The position numbers and the translations under genes are program-made. Under the pieces are notes generated by a model that saw only the letters and a program-made list of their open reading frames with translations, searched no databases and was not told where the DNA came from. Of a DNA stretch of 64,000 nucleotides, positions 36,098-44,731 are shown piece by piece. The DNA is from Ferirhizobium litorale (GTDB taxonomy: Bacteria > Pseudomonadota > Alphaproteobacteria > Rhizobiales > Rhizobiaceae), in assembly GCA_030028905.1 (NCBI GenBank), contig JALDYZ010000014.1, forward strand, positions 62,001-126,000, written 5' to 3'. Numbering within the stretch: position 1 is the first letter of the stretch; each line of letters starts with the position of its first letter.

Positions 36098-38439
36098 GCG
36101 CGCGCCAGCCGCCCCTTGTCGCCAGCCAAGTCGAGGCGCAAGCGCCGTGCCGCCTCGACCATATTGACCAGCGCCGGCTTGACGTCTTCCCACTTGCGGG
36201 TCTTCAGGCCGCAATCCGGATTCACCCAGAGCTGGTCGTCGAGCAGGTGTTCCCGCGCGAGATCGAGCAATGTCTTCATCTCGCCAGCGTCGGGCACGCG
36301 CGGCGAGTGGATGTCGTAGACCCCGGGTCCAATCTCGTTGGGGTAGCGTTCACCCGCGAATGCCTGGAGCAGTTTCATCTTCGAGCGCGAGGTCTCGATC
36401 GAGATGACGTCGGCGTCCATCGCCGCGATAGCGGACATGATGTCGTTGAATTCCGAGTAGCACATGTGGGTGTGAATCTGGGTCTCGTCGGCGACCCCGC
36501 TCGTGCACATCCGAAAGCACTCGACCGCCCAGCCGAGATAGTGCTGCCAGTCGGCTTTCCTCAGCGGCAGGCCTTCCCGCAGCGCGGCCTCGTCGATCTG
36601 GATGATGCCGGCACCGGCCTCCTCGAGATCAAGCACCTCGTCGCGGATCGCAAGCGCGATCTGCCTGCCTACCGTTTCGCGCGGCAGGTCATCGCGAACA
36701 AACGACCAGTTCAGTATCGTTATCGGTCCCGTCAGCATGCCCTTCATCGGCCTCTGTGTCAGCGACTGGGCATATCGCCACCAACCGACGGTCATCGGAT
36801 TCGGGCGGGAGACATCGCCGTAGATGATGGGCGGCCGTACATAGCGCGAGCCATAGCTCTGAACCCAGGCGTGCCTGGTGAAGGCGAATCCAGAAAGCTG
36901 TTCGCCGAAATACTGCACCATGTCGTTGCGCTCGAACTCGCCATGGACGAAAACATCGAGCCCGATTTCCTCCTGCCAGCGCACTGCGGCGGCGGTTTCC
37001 CGCTCGATGAACGCCTTGTAGTCGATATAGCTCAGTTCGCCCTTGTCGTGCATCGAACGGGCCTTGCGCACATCCGCGGTCTGCGGGAACGAGCCGATTG
37101 TCGTCGTCGGGAAGGGAGGCAAACCGAAACGGCGACGCTGGAGGTCCTTGCGCTTGGCAAAGGGTGAGTGGCGTTTCTGCTCGACGCCCTGGATTTCGAC
37201 CAAGCGGCCGGCGACGATCGGGTCATTGACGCGCACCGAGGTCAGGCGGGCCTGCGTAGCCGCACCGTTCGCCCGGAAGTCTGCGGCGACGGCGATGTCG
37301 CTGCCGTCGATCGCACCAGACAACTGCTTCAGCTCTTCGAGTTTCTGGGTTGCAAAAGCAAGCCAGGACCTGAGCTCGTCATCGAGCGTGGTCTCGAGCG
37401 AAACGTCGATCGGCACATGCAGTAGCGAGCAGGACGGCGCGAGCTGGATGGTCGTGTGGTCCCTTCCGCCGATCAGAGGGAGGATCGTGTCCCTCAACTT
37501 TGCGAGATCGCTGCGCCAGATGTTTCGCCCGTCGATCACGCCGAGCGAGATGACGCATTGGGGCGAGACTTTTTCCAGTACGGCTGCCGCCTGTTGCGGT
37601 GCGCTAACCAGATCCACATGAATGCCGGATACCGGTAGTCTCGCGACGATATCGAGATTGTCGCCAAGGGCCCCGAAATAGGTCGCAAGCATGATTCGCA
37701 GGTCCGGCACCAGCGCGTGGAGCGCCGCATAGGCGTGGGATACCGCCTGACGCTCCTCATCCCCCAGGTCCAGAACAAGGCAGGGCTCATCGACCTGGAC
37801 CCAGTCGGCTCCGGCGGCGGCAAGTTCCGCGAAGATCCTCGCATAGACCGGCAGCAACCGGTCCAGCAGGTTGATGGCGCTGGAGCCGTCGCGCGTCTTC
37901 CCGAGCTTCAGGAAGGTGACCGGTCCGAGCAGGACCGGGCGCGTTTGCACGCCGATGGTCCTCGCCTCCAGGAACGCCTCGAGCGGCTTGTTCGACGTCA
38001 GTTCGAAGTGCTGGTCGGCGGAAAATTCCGGCACGAGATAATGGTAGTTCGTATCGAACCACTTCGTCATTTCCAGTGCCGGCACGCCGTTGCCTTGGTG
38101 GGCGTGGCCGCATGCGGCATGGCCGCCGTTCGAGCCGCGTGCCATCGCAAAATAAGTATCGAGATCGACCGACCCGCCCTGCCAGCCATAGATGGACGGA
38201 ATGGCCCCGACCATGACGGCCGTGTCGAGCACCTGGTCGTAGAGGGAGAAGTCGTTCGACGGAATGACGTCGATGCCCATTTCCTTTTGCAGGAGCCAGT
38301 TGGCGGCGCGCAGTTTAGACGCGACATCGAGCAATGCCGCACGGTCGCTCTTGCCGGCCCAATAGGATTCGAGGGCGAATTTCAGCTCGCGATGTCTTCC
38401 GATTCTCGGGAAGCCGAGATTTGCAGTCTTGATGGTCAT
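36094..38439 (-). CDS. metE: cobalamin-independent methionine synthase
   Basis: A 781-residue enzyme (5-methyltetrahydropteroyltriglutamate-homocysteine methyltransferase). Both barrels are complete: N-terminal NLGFPRIGRHRELKFALESYW, and the C-terminal zinc domain with HTHMCYSEFND and NPDCGLKTRKW (His, Cys and Cys zinc ligands). It makes methionine without B12. ATG 38439 follows AAGGA; 28 further in-frame codons upstream lie in the leader and are not family sequence. Controlled by the cobalamin riboswitch at 38523-38740 and coupled to the thioesterase gene. Confidence 0.96.
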   Translation of the reverse strand: MTIKTANLGFPRIGRHRELKFALESYWAGKSDRAALLDVASKLRAANWLLQKEMGIDVIPSNDFSLYDQVLDTAVMVGAIPSIYGWQGGSVDLDTYFAMARGSNGGHAACGHAHQGNGVPALEMTKWFDTNYHYLVPEFSADQHFELTSNKPLEAFLEARTIGVQTRPVLLGPVTFLKLGKTRDGSSAINLLDRLLPVYARIFAELAAAGADWVQVDEPCLVLDLGDEERQAVSHAYAALHALVPDLRIMLATYFGALGDNLDIVARLPVSGIHVDLVSAPQQAAAVLEKVSPQCVISLGVIDGRNIWRSDLAKLRDTILPLIGGRDHTTIQLAPSCSLLHVPIDVSLETTLDDELRSWLAFATQKLEELKQLSGAIDGSDIAVAADFRANGAATQARLTSVRVNDPIVAGRLVEIQGVEQKRHSPFAKRKDLQRRRFGLPPFPTTTIGSFPQTADVRKARSMHDKGELSYIDYKAFIERETAAAVRWQEEIGLDVFVHGEFERNDMVQYFGEQLSGFAFTRHAWVQSYGSRYVRPPIIYGDVSRPNPMTVGWWRYAQSLTQRPMKGMLTGPITILNWSFVRDDLPRETVGRQIALAIRDEVLDLEEAGAGIIQIDEAALREGLPLRKADWQHYLGWAVECFRMCTSGVADETQIHTHMCYSEFNDIMSAIAAMDADVISIETSRSKMKLLQAFAGERYPNEIGPGVYDIHSPRVPDAGEMKTLLDLAREHLLDDQLWVNPDCGLKTRKWEDVKPALVNMVEAARRLRLDLAGDKGRLARA

Positions 38440-38522
38440 TTCCTTACCCCGAAGGTTGTGGGCAAGGCACAGAATGACGCATCGGCGCGCGGACACAGGT
38501 ACCCGATCGCAAAAGCGGCACA

Positions 38523-38740
38523 CCGGACACCCCGCCCGTGGACGTTATCTATCGCGGCAGGTCTCCTGGCTTGCGGGTCATCACTACCGTCCGTCTTCCC
38601 GAGGCGTCTTCCTCAGTGACATGTTGGACGGCGGCTCTCCGCCTACAGTTGCGGGGGCAGCTTCGGCATGGGCGTTTGACACGCCGGCACCGTATTCCCT
38701 CTTAGCCCCGGATCGACGACCCGGGGAACCTCGATGCGCG
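38523..38740 (-). promoter_or_regulatory. cobalamin riboswitch upstream of metE
   Basis: Minus strand. Blocks in order: GAGGTTCCCC, GGGAATACGGTGCC, GCTGCCCCCGCAACTGTA, GTCACTGAGG, CGGGAAGACGG, GATGACCCGCAAGCC, GCCAGGAGACCTGCC. The 23-base segment 38523-38545 matches its counterpart in the nrd riboswitch at 22 positions and contains the L13-type GCGGGG. High B12 should shut off metE so that a B12-dependent MetH takes over. Confidence 0.94.
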
Positions 38741-38776
38741 TCACTATGGGGGAACCCGTTTGAACCGTCAATCTAT

Positions 38777-38792
38777 ATAAACAAATCTTTAT
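38777..38792. promoter_or_regulatory. palindrome ATAAA-N6-TTTAT upstream of the metE riboswitch
   Basis: ATAAACAAATCTTTAT lies upstream of the riboswitch, where the metE promoter should be. The palindrome resembles AT-rich operators of methionine-cycle repressors (SahR/ArsR type) in alphaproteobacteria, but assignment is tentative. Confidence 0.35.
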
Positions 38793-38852
38793 GTGATTAT
38801 ACGTATAGCCGTTCCTGTCTGACGCGATGGCCGAGGCCGCACGACTGCGCTT

Positions 38853-40184
38853 TCATAGTGAATCACGGAACATGAACCAGTTGACCGCTGCCGCCAGATA
38901 TAGACGCTGGAACACATGCATCGGGATCCGTCGGACCGGCGTGACCGGAAATGGCAGGGCCCCGGCGTTGCCACCGACATACTCGGCGATCGCCTGCCCC
39001 ATCGCCGTGCCCATGGCGATGCCGCGGCCGTTGTAGCCAAGCACCACCAGCAGACCTTCCTCCGGCTCGTGGATGTGCGGAACGCCATCCTGCGTCAGGG
39101 CCACACGTCCGGCCCAGTGACATTCGATCGGCACGCCGGCCAATTGTGGAAACAGTTCCCGCAATGCCCCCTGAAGATGGGAGAAATCGCGCGCTCTTGT
39201 CGGCTCGCCGAAATGGCCCCTTCCCCCGATGACAAGCCGGTTCTCCGGATCCTTTCGAAAATAGCGGACGATCCTGCGGGTGTCCGAAGCGGTCCGGCCG
39301 CCCCGCAGGATCGTGGAGGCAAGCGAAGGATCCAGCGGTGCTGTCGCCAGTTGAAAGCTGTTGGCGGCAATGATGGTCTGGCGCAACCCGGGCAGGAGCC
39401 TACCAGTGTAACCGTTGGTCGCTACGATGACCCGCCGAGCCCTGACCTCGCCGTGCGCGGTTGTAGCAACCCAGGCGCTTGCCCTCTTGCGCAACGAGCG
39501 AACTGCGGCGCCTTCGAATACCCGCGCTCCCTTCTCGATTGCGATGCGCGCTAGTTCGCGAACGTAGCTCAAGGGCTGGAGCGATCCGCCCCGCGGATCG
39601 AGCAACGCGCCGAGATAGCGCGATGTCCCGATTTCGCGTTCCGTCTCGCCCTGATCGAGCATCCTGACGCGCACGCCCCGAGTGGCCCAGCCCTCCGCTC
39701 GGCGCTCCAGCATCCGCAGAGCGGCTTCTGAATGGGCGGGCGTCAGGGAGCCCGGTCGAATTGGGGCGCACTCCATCGAGTAGCGCGACACGAGTTCGAA
39801 CACCCTGTCGGGTGCCGAATGCACGAAACGCAGCGCCCGCTCCCCAGCCTCCACACCATATCGGCCCGCGACCTCGTGCGGATCGAGCTTGAAACCGGGA
39901 TTGACCTGACCGCCATTGCGGCCCGAGGCGCCATAGCCGATCTCGCGGGCTTCAAGCACCGCAACCTTCAGACCGTTTTCGGCAAGATGGAGTGCCGACG
40001 ACAGGCCGGTATAGCCGCCGCCCACGATGGCGACATCGACCTCCAGGCTGCCCTCCATCCGCTGCGTGATCGGTGCCTGGCAAGCCGTGTCCAGCCACAA
40101 CGAATGGATCGCGCCCGCGGGCGCGGTATCTGCGGCAAGCCCGCTGCAAGTAGCGATCTCGGAACGGTCGTGCCCGGCCGTCAT
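38853..40184 (-). CDS. FAD-dependent amino-acid/amine oxidase (DAO family, PuuB-like)
   Basis: A 443-residue flavoprotein with an N-terminal Rossmann FAD site (VDVAIVGGGYTGLSSALHLAE, about residues 49-69), YGASGRNGGQVNPG characteristic of gamma-glutamylputrescine oxidase-like enzymes, and a C-terminal FAD motif (GLLVVLGYNGRGIAMGTAMG). Such enzymes oxidise amines or amino acids to imines and H2O2. The ATG overlaps the stop of the upstream HAD gene (ATGA); a longer in-frame start would lie inside that gene. Last gene of the catabolic operon. Confidence 0.88.
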   Translation of the reverse strand: MTAGHDRSEIATCSGLAADTAPAGAIHSLWLDTACQAPITQRMEGSLEVDVAIVGGGYTGLSSALHLAENGLKVAVLEAREIGYGASGRNGGQVNPGFKLDPHEVAGRYGVEAGERALRFVHSAPDRVFELVSRYSMECAPIRPGSLTPAHSEAALRMLERRAEGWATRGVRVRMLDQGETEREIGTSRYLGALLDPRGGSLQPLSYVRELARIAIEKGARVFEGAAVRSLRKRASAWVATTAHGEVRARRVIVATNGYTGRLLPGLRQTIIAANSFQLATAPLDPSLASTILRGGRTASDTRRIVRYFRKDPENRLVIGGRGHFGEPTRARDFSHLQGALRELFPQLAGVPIECHWAGRVALTQDGVPHIHEPEEGLLVVLGYNGRGIAMGTAMGQAIAEYVGGNAGALPFPVTPVRRIPMHVFQRLYLAAAVNWFMFRDSL

Positions 40185-40885
40185 GCCGCTTGCCCCTCGA
40201 TGCCGAGGAGCTTCGGTACGCCGGTCAGATCCGGCAGTTCGACATAGGGCAACCAGTCCGGATTTCCGGCCTGCCCCAGCCTGTTGATCCACACGCCGCG
40301 GAAACCGAGTTCATGGCAGGCCTGCATGTCGAGGATCATGCTCATCGCCACATGGACTGTCTCATCCTTGGTGACGCCCATGGCCTTGTGGGCATATTCG
40401 AAGATCTGCCGCGACGGCTTGTAGGCCTGAGCACGCTCGGCGGTGATCACGTAGTCGGTGGGCACACCGAGGCGCTCGACGTTGTGGACGATCAGGTCTT
40501 CGTCGGAGTTGGTGAAGATCGCCAGCTTGTAGCGGCTGCGCAACTTGCGCAGCACGCCCGGCACCTCTGGATGTGGTCCCATCGTCTTGATGGATTCAGC
40601 CACGCGCTCGAAATCACCGCCGCTGTAGCCTATACCATACTGGTCGAGCGCATTCTTCAGCGACAGCCGGAAAACCTCCTTGTAGAGACGATGAGGACGA
40701 TCCCTCTCGAACTGGCGCGAAAAGCAGGAGAATGTGTCGAGCAAAGTCGCAGAATCGACACGGATCCCGCCCGGCGTTCGCGTCTGAAGCTCGTCGAACT
40801 CCGCAAGCAGCACCTCCCGCCATTGCACCAGCGTTCCATAGCAATCAAACGAGATGATGCTTGGTACCGGATCCAGGTCAAACAC
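40181..40885 (-). CDS. HAD-superfamily hydrolase, haloacid dehalogenase type II-like (1)
   Basis: A 234-residue HAD hydrolase. Nucleophile D14 lies in ISFDCYGTLVQW, motif II in AIFTNSDEDL, and the Lys motif in AQAYKPSRQIFEYA. It is annotated type II dehalogenase by similarity; many such proteins act as phosphatases or on unknown acids, so dehalogenation is not proven. Coupled to the downstream flavoenzyme gene by a 4-bp overlap and 47 bp after its paralogue. Confidence 0.85.
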   Translation of the reverse strand: MFDLDPVPSIISFDCYGTLVQWREVLLAEFDELQTRTPGGIRVDSATLLDTFSCFSRQFERDRPHRLYKEVFRLSLKNALDQYGIGYSGGDFERVAESIKTMGPHPEVPGVLRKLRSRYKLAIFTNSDEDLIVHNVERLGVPTDYVITAERAQAYKPSRQIFEYAHKAMGVTKDETVHVAMSMILDMQACHELGFRGVWINRLGQAGNPDWLPYVELPDLTGVPKLLGIEGQAA

Positions 40886-40932
40886 CTTTTGCCTCCATCA
40901 TGAGTGGATCATCGCCTGTTGTCATGCACTGA

Positions 40933-41634
40933 TCAGCCCCAGTTCACCGCGGCCAGGTATGGCGGCACTTTGTCCAGGCTCGGGAAAACCGCATTCGGCA
41001 CATAGTCGGGCAGCGGTTTGCGGCCGGTTCCGCGGTCGATCCAGATGCAGCGCAGCCCCAGGTCGCGGGCCGCGACAAGATCCAGATGCGGGCTGGCGCA
41101 GATATGCAGCACGTCGGCGCGCTCTACATCCAGCGCCTGATGCGCAAAGTCGAAGATCTGCCGCGTCGGCTTGTAGGCCCCGGCCTGCTGGGCGGTGATG
41201 ACCCGGTCGACATGGCCGCCGAGCTGCGCAACATTGCCGGCGATGATGTCGTCGTCGGTGTTGGAGATGATGCACAGCCGGTACCCGAGTGCCTTCATGG
41301 CACCAAGCGCCTCGACAACTTCCGGGAAGGGCGGCATTCGGGAAATGCCGCCGGTCAATATCTCGATATCAGCAGCTTCATAGGACAGCCCGAGTTCTTC
41401 CATCGCCAGCCTGAGCCCTTCGCCGGCCACCGTCCGGAAGTTCTTGTGCGGCCGCTCGGCCTCGAGCCGGTGCTCGTACTTGTCGTAGACCTTGATCAGT
41501 GTTTGCGCGTCGACGCCGACATTGTCGTTTCGCCGCAGGATCTCATCGACTGCGGCCAGAAGCCCTTCGTCCCACTGGATGAGAGTGCCGTAGCAGTCGA
41601 AGGTCAGCCATTTCGGCTTCGATCCGGTCAGCAT
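40933..41634 (-). CDS. HAD-superfamily hydrolase, haloacid dehalogenase type II-like (2)
   Basis: A 233-residue paralogue of the preceding gene (LTFDCYGTLIQWDEGLLAAVD with D13; CIISNTDDDI; AGAYKPTRQIFDFA). I chose ATG 41634 with AAGGA upstream over an in-frame ATG five codons earlier. The two copies side by side probably arose by duplication and may act on related intermediates. Confidence 0.85.
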   Translation of the reverse strand: MLTGSKPKWLTFDCYGTLIQWDEGLLAAVDEILRRNDNVGVDAQTLIKVYDKYEHRLEAERPHKNFRTVAGEGLRLAMEELGLSYEAADIEILTGGISRMPPFPEVVEALGAMKALGYRLCIISNTDDDIIAGNVAQLGGHVDRVITAQQAGAYKPTRQIFDFAHQALDVERADVLHICASPHLDLVAARDLGLRCIWIDRGTGRKPLPDYVPNAVFPSLDKVPPYLAAVNWG

Positions 41635-41697
41635 GAGTTTTCCTTTCACATTGGTTGCCGCTTGAACCGGGGCGACGCACGCCGCCCCTTTGCTGTT

Positions 41698-43377
41698 TCA
41701 AAAACGTGGCATTACGGCGCCTTCCGAGGCGGGCGCGACATGCTCCGAATAGAACTTCAGGTATCCTCGCTTGACGCGCGGTTCGGGCGCTACGTAAGCC
41801 TGCCAGCGATTTTTCAGTTCCGCTTCGGCAACATGCAGGTCGAGCTTTCGTTCGGCAAGATCGATATGGATCTCGTCGCCGTCGCGGACGATCGCAATGA
41901 CGCCTCCGCGTGCTGCCTCCGGAGTGACATAGCCGATGGCTGGCCCGTGGGTTGCCCCCGAGAAACGCCCATCCGTGACCAATGCGCAGGTCTCGCCGAG
42001 ACCCGCACCCATCAGGGCGGATGTGGCTCCCAGCATCTCACGCATACCCGGACCGCCCTTGGTGCCTTCATTGCGGATGATGATACAGGTTCCGGCCTGG
42101 ACCTCGCCTGCGCGCAATGCATCGATCGCGCTTTCCTCATCCTCGAACACGCGCGCCCTCAGCGTGGTGTTCCACATCGCCTTCGCGACGCCCGATGCCT
42201 TGACCACCGCGCCGCCCGGAGCAAGCGTCCCCTTCAGGATGAACAGCGAGCCTTCGGCCTCGACCGGATTGTCGCGCGTGTGAATGATCTCGGGGTTTTC
42301 GATCAGCGCCTCATCGACGATTTCGCCGGCGCTCTTGCCGCTGGCGGTCGCAACGTCTCGCTCGATGAGGTCGCCCAGCGCCTTCAGCACGGCCGGGACC
42401 CCGCCTGCCTCGTTGAGTTCGGTGATGCCCCAGGGGCCGGACGGGGCGAGCTTGACCAGGGTCGGCGTCGTGCGCGACAGGGAATCCCAGGTTTCGAAGG
42501 AGACATCGACGCCTGCTTCCTTTGCCATCGCCATGAAGTGCAGGACCATGTTGGTCGAGCCGCCCACCGCCATGCCGACGCGCATGGCGTTTTCGAATGC
42601 GCGCTTGGTCAGAATGGCGGAGGGACGAATGTCTTCCCGCACCAGATCCATGATCCGCATGCCTGTGTATTTGGCTGCCCGCAGCTGGTAGTTGGACCCC
42701 GCCGGCAACGTCCCCGAATGCGGCAGCGTCAGGCCGAGCGCTTCGGTGTAGATTCCGGCGGTATTGCCGGAGGTGGCGGTATCGCAGGCACCGGAGAACG
42801 GGAAATGATTGTCTTCGAGTCCCTTCAGGTCTTCGCGCGAAAGCTCGCCGCGCAGATGCTCGCCGACCCCGTCATACACCGTTTCAAGAAACACCTTGCG
42901 GCCGCGATAGCGACCGACGGGGGTGGGGCCGCCGTAGATCATGATGGCCGGAAGGTCGAGACGTGCGGCCGCCATGACCATGCCCGGCATGACCTTGTCG
43001 CCCGAGCCGATCAGTACCATGCCGTCGAAACGATGGCCCTCGACCATCAACTCGATCATGTCGGCGACCACATCCCGGCTTGGGAGCACGTAGCGCATCC
43101 CGACCGAGGCAAAGGTCTCCGAATCCGTGACATGAAAGGTATTGAACTCGCACGGCGTGCCGCCAGCCATCCGCACACCCGCCTTCACAGCATCCGCTAC
43201 CTGGCGGAGATGGAAGTTCTCCGGTGAGAAGTCCTGGTAGGTGTTGACGACGGCGATCATGGGGCGCTCGAACTCCTCGTCGATCAGGCCTGCACCCTTC
43301 GCCCAGGCCCGCTGGAGCGAGCGCTCGATCCCTGTGAACTGCTTCTGGCTACGACGCTGCTTGGTGTTCGGTGTCAT
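41698..43377 (-). CDS. IlvD/Edd-family dehydratase homologue lacking two Fe-S ligands
   Basis: A 559-residue member of the dihydroxy-acid/sugar-acid dehydratase family; [10 protein letters not shown] with the catalytic Ser is present, as is [10 protein letters not shown]. Family enzymes bind a Fe-S cluster through three Cys. Here the first position (NPCNSHL in relatives) is SPENFHL with E53, the second (CDK) is SGDK with G126, and only C198 ([11 protein letters not shown]) remains. Catalysis by the usual mechanism is therefore doubtful, or the cofactor differs. First gene of the operon with two HAD hydrolases and a flavoenzyme. ATG 43377 has AGGA upstream; an 18-codon longer start lacks support. 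Confidence 0.85.
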   Translation of the reverse strand: MTPNTKQRRSQKQFTGIERSLQRAWAKGAGLIDEEFERPMIAVVNTYQDFSPENFHLRQVADAVKAGVRMAGGTPCEFNTFHVTDSETFASVGMRYVLPSRDVVADMIELMVEGHRFDGMVLIGSGDKVMPGMVMAAARLDLPAIMIYGGPTPVGRYRGRKVFLETVYDGVGEHLRGELSREDLKGLEDNHFPFSGACDTATSGNTAGIYTEALGLTLPHSGTLPAGSNYQLRAAKYTGMRIMDLVREDIRPSAILTKRAFENAMRVGMAVGGSTNMVLHFMAMAKEAGVDVSFETWDSLSRTTPTLVKLAPSGPWGITELNEAGGVPAVLKALGDLIERDVATASGKSAGEIVDEALIENPEIIHTRDNPVEAEGSLFILKGTLAPGGAVVKASGVAKAMWNTTLRARVFEDEESAIDALRAGEVQAGTCIIIRNEGTKGGPGMREMLGATSALMGAGLGETCALVTDGRFSGATHGPAIGYVTPEAARGGVIAIVRDGDEIHIDLAERKLDLHVAEAELKNRWQAYVAPEPRVKRGYLKFYSEHVAPASEGAVMPRF

Positions 43378-43453
43378 GTTCCTGTCCTCAGATGGTAGCG
43401 CCCGGTTGGCGTGACCCATGCAATGTGCCACGAAGCGCGTTCGTCGTCAATCT

Positions 43454-43480
43454 ATTGTCTGACAATCGACATTAATGTCG
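43454..43480. promoter_or_regulatory. operator-like palindromes upstream of the dehydratase operon
   Basis: ATTGTC-T-GACAAT (43454-43466) is followed at once by CGACATTAATGTCG (43467-43480), both perfect inverted repeats, about 80 bp before the dehydratase ATG. The first nearly equals the palindrome in front of the GntR gene (44615-44626). Confidence 0.6.
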
Positions 43481-43596
43481 AGATAGTGGGCCGCTCCGCG
43501 GTCGTTTCGGCGACTGCGGTGGAATCGGGAACAAACACCGGTGGACTTTCGCGTCGCCGACTGTTCTGATGCCAGTGACGGAAAGGGAGACCATCG

Positions 43597-43803
43597 ATGG
43601 CGGACTTCAAGGCCGAGGACGAGGCGCTCGCAAGTCTTGTTCTGATCGAGGAACTGTTTCACATGATGGCAAAGTCGGGTGTATTGCCAGAGGCCAAGCT
43701 GGCGGATGTGGTCCGTGGCGCGGTCGCAAGGCTGGATACCACTGACCATTTCGGTGCGGGTGCGGCCGTCCGGCACTATTTCGTACCGTGGCTGTCAGAC
43801 TAG
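43597..43803 (+). CDS. small hypothetical protein (68 aa)
   Basis: 68 residues, mostly helical and acidic at the N-terminus (MADFKAEDEALASLVLIEEL), no membrane segment, no recognised domain. A good ribosome site (AAAGGGAGA) lies 8 bp before the ATG. It sits alone between the dehydratase operon and the convergent GntR gene. Codon composition looks coding, but without homologues I cannot be sure. Confidence 0.5.
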   Translation: MADFKAEDEALASLVLIEELFHMMAKSGVLPEAKLADVVRGAVARLDTTDHFGAGAAVRHYFVPWLSD

Positions 43804-43881
43804 GTCGCAGAATCCTTAAAGCACCGCTCAATAGTGGGGAGTCGGGCCGCCTTTAGGGGCACATTCGTCGGGATTGCCATG

Positions 43882-44586
43882 TCAGGAGCCGCGCTCCAAC
43901 CTCCGCAAATGCTGCTCCAGTTTTGCGCCTTCCTGCTCGTTGTGTTCCATTGCCGCGCTGACCGATCGAGCGACATCGCCAGCCTGAAGCGCCTCGATGA
44001 TGGGGCGATGCTGCTCGATGATGATTTCCGGCTCGGCGACCAGCGAGTCGCTCGAAGCGATGTAGAGCCGGATCTGCTGTTCGACGCGGCTATACTGCTC
44101 CGCAAGCCTACGATGGCCGGAGAGATCGATGATCGCCCTGTGGAGCGCAAAGTCGGCATCGGCGATCTTCTTGCGATTGCCCGAGAGACAAGCCTCCTTC
44201 AGCGCATCGAAAACGGCATCGAGCTTCGACTTCAGTGCCGCGGACTGGTTTGTATCGGCCATTTTCGCGGCAACCAGCTTCGAGCCCAGCGCCTCGAGGC
44301 TGGACCGCAACGTATAGAGTTCCCAGGAATCGTGCGCGCTGAGCGATATCACCGCCCAACCGGTATAGGGGATCTGGTCGATCAACCCCTCCTGGACCAG
44401 CTGGTGAAACGCCGTGCGTATCGTGGCGCGTGACACGCCCATTTGCTCCGCCATCCGGATTTCGGTCAGCCTCGTCCCGGGTGGGATCTCGCCCGACGCT
44501 ATGCCGTCCCTCAGCGCGTCGGCGGTCTGCGTTTCCGCACTGAGCTTCTGCACTTTCTTGATCTTGAAGGTATCGCTCTTTGCCAT
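43882..44586 (-). CDS. GntR-family transcriptional regulator, FadR subfamily (FCD)
   Basis: A 234-residue regulator with an N-terminal winged helix (PPGTRLTEIRMAEQMGVSRATIRTAFHQL, about 36-64) and a C-terminal FCD domain (DADFALHRAIIDLSGHRR; EQHRPIIEAL; MEHNEQE) with metal-site His. It has a palindrome at its own promoter and the same motif at the dehydratase operon, so it is the likely local regulator of that operon and of itself. The ligand is probably a sugar acid or amino-acid-derived carboxylate. Confidence 0.88.
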   Translation of the reverse strand: MAKSDTFKIKKVQKLSAETQTADALRDGIASGEIPPGTRLTEIRMAEQMGVSRATIRTAFHQLVQEGLIDQIPYTGWAVISLSAHDSWELYTLRSSLEALGSKLVAAKMADTNQSAALKSKLDAVFDALKEACLSGNRKKIADADFALHRAIIDLSGHRRLAEQYSRVEQQIRLYIASSDSLVAEPEIIIEQHRPIIEALQAGDVARSVSAAMEHNEQEGAKLEQHLRRLERGS

Positions 44587-44614
44587 CCCTCAGCAGATAG
44601 CAAATTAATTGGCT

Positions 44615-44626
44615 ATTGTCGACAAT
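44615..44626. promoter_or_regulatory. palindrome ATTGTCGACAAT, GntR autoregulatory operator
   Basis: A perfect 12-bp inverted repeat 29 bp upstream of the GntR start codon. The TTGTC/GACAA half-sites recur at 43454-43466 with a one-base spacer. Binding by the adjacent GntR protein is inferred. Confidence 0.6.
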
Positions 44627-44691
44627 CGTAAAGGTTCGCTTTCAGCGCTGATTTGGCCGATCGGCACCTGCGCCTGGTCAGTCACCACAGG

Positions 44692-44723
44692 GAAAACCGG
44701 AACGGCCGTACAGCCGTCCCGGT
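44692..44723 (-). terminator. intrinsic terminator of the hmp operon
   Basis: On the minus strand, just after the hmp stop, ACCGGGACGGC pairs with GCCGTTCCGGT over 11 positions (one G-T) and is followed by TTTTCC. Confidence 0.75.
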
Positions 44724-44731
44724 CATCCGAT

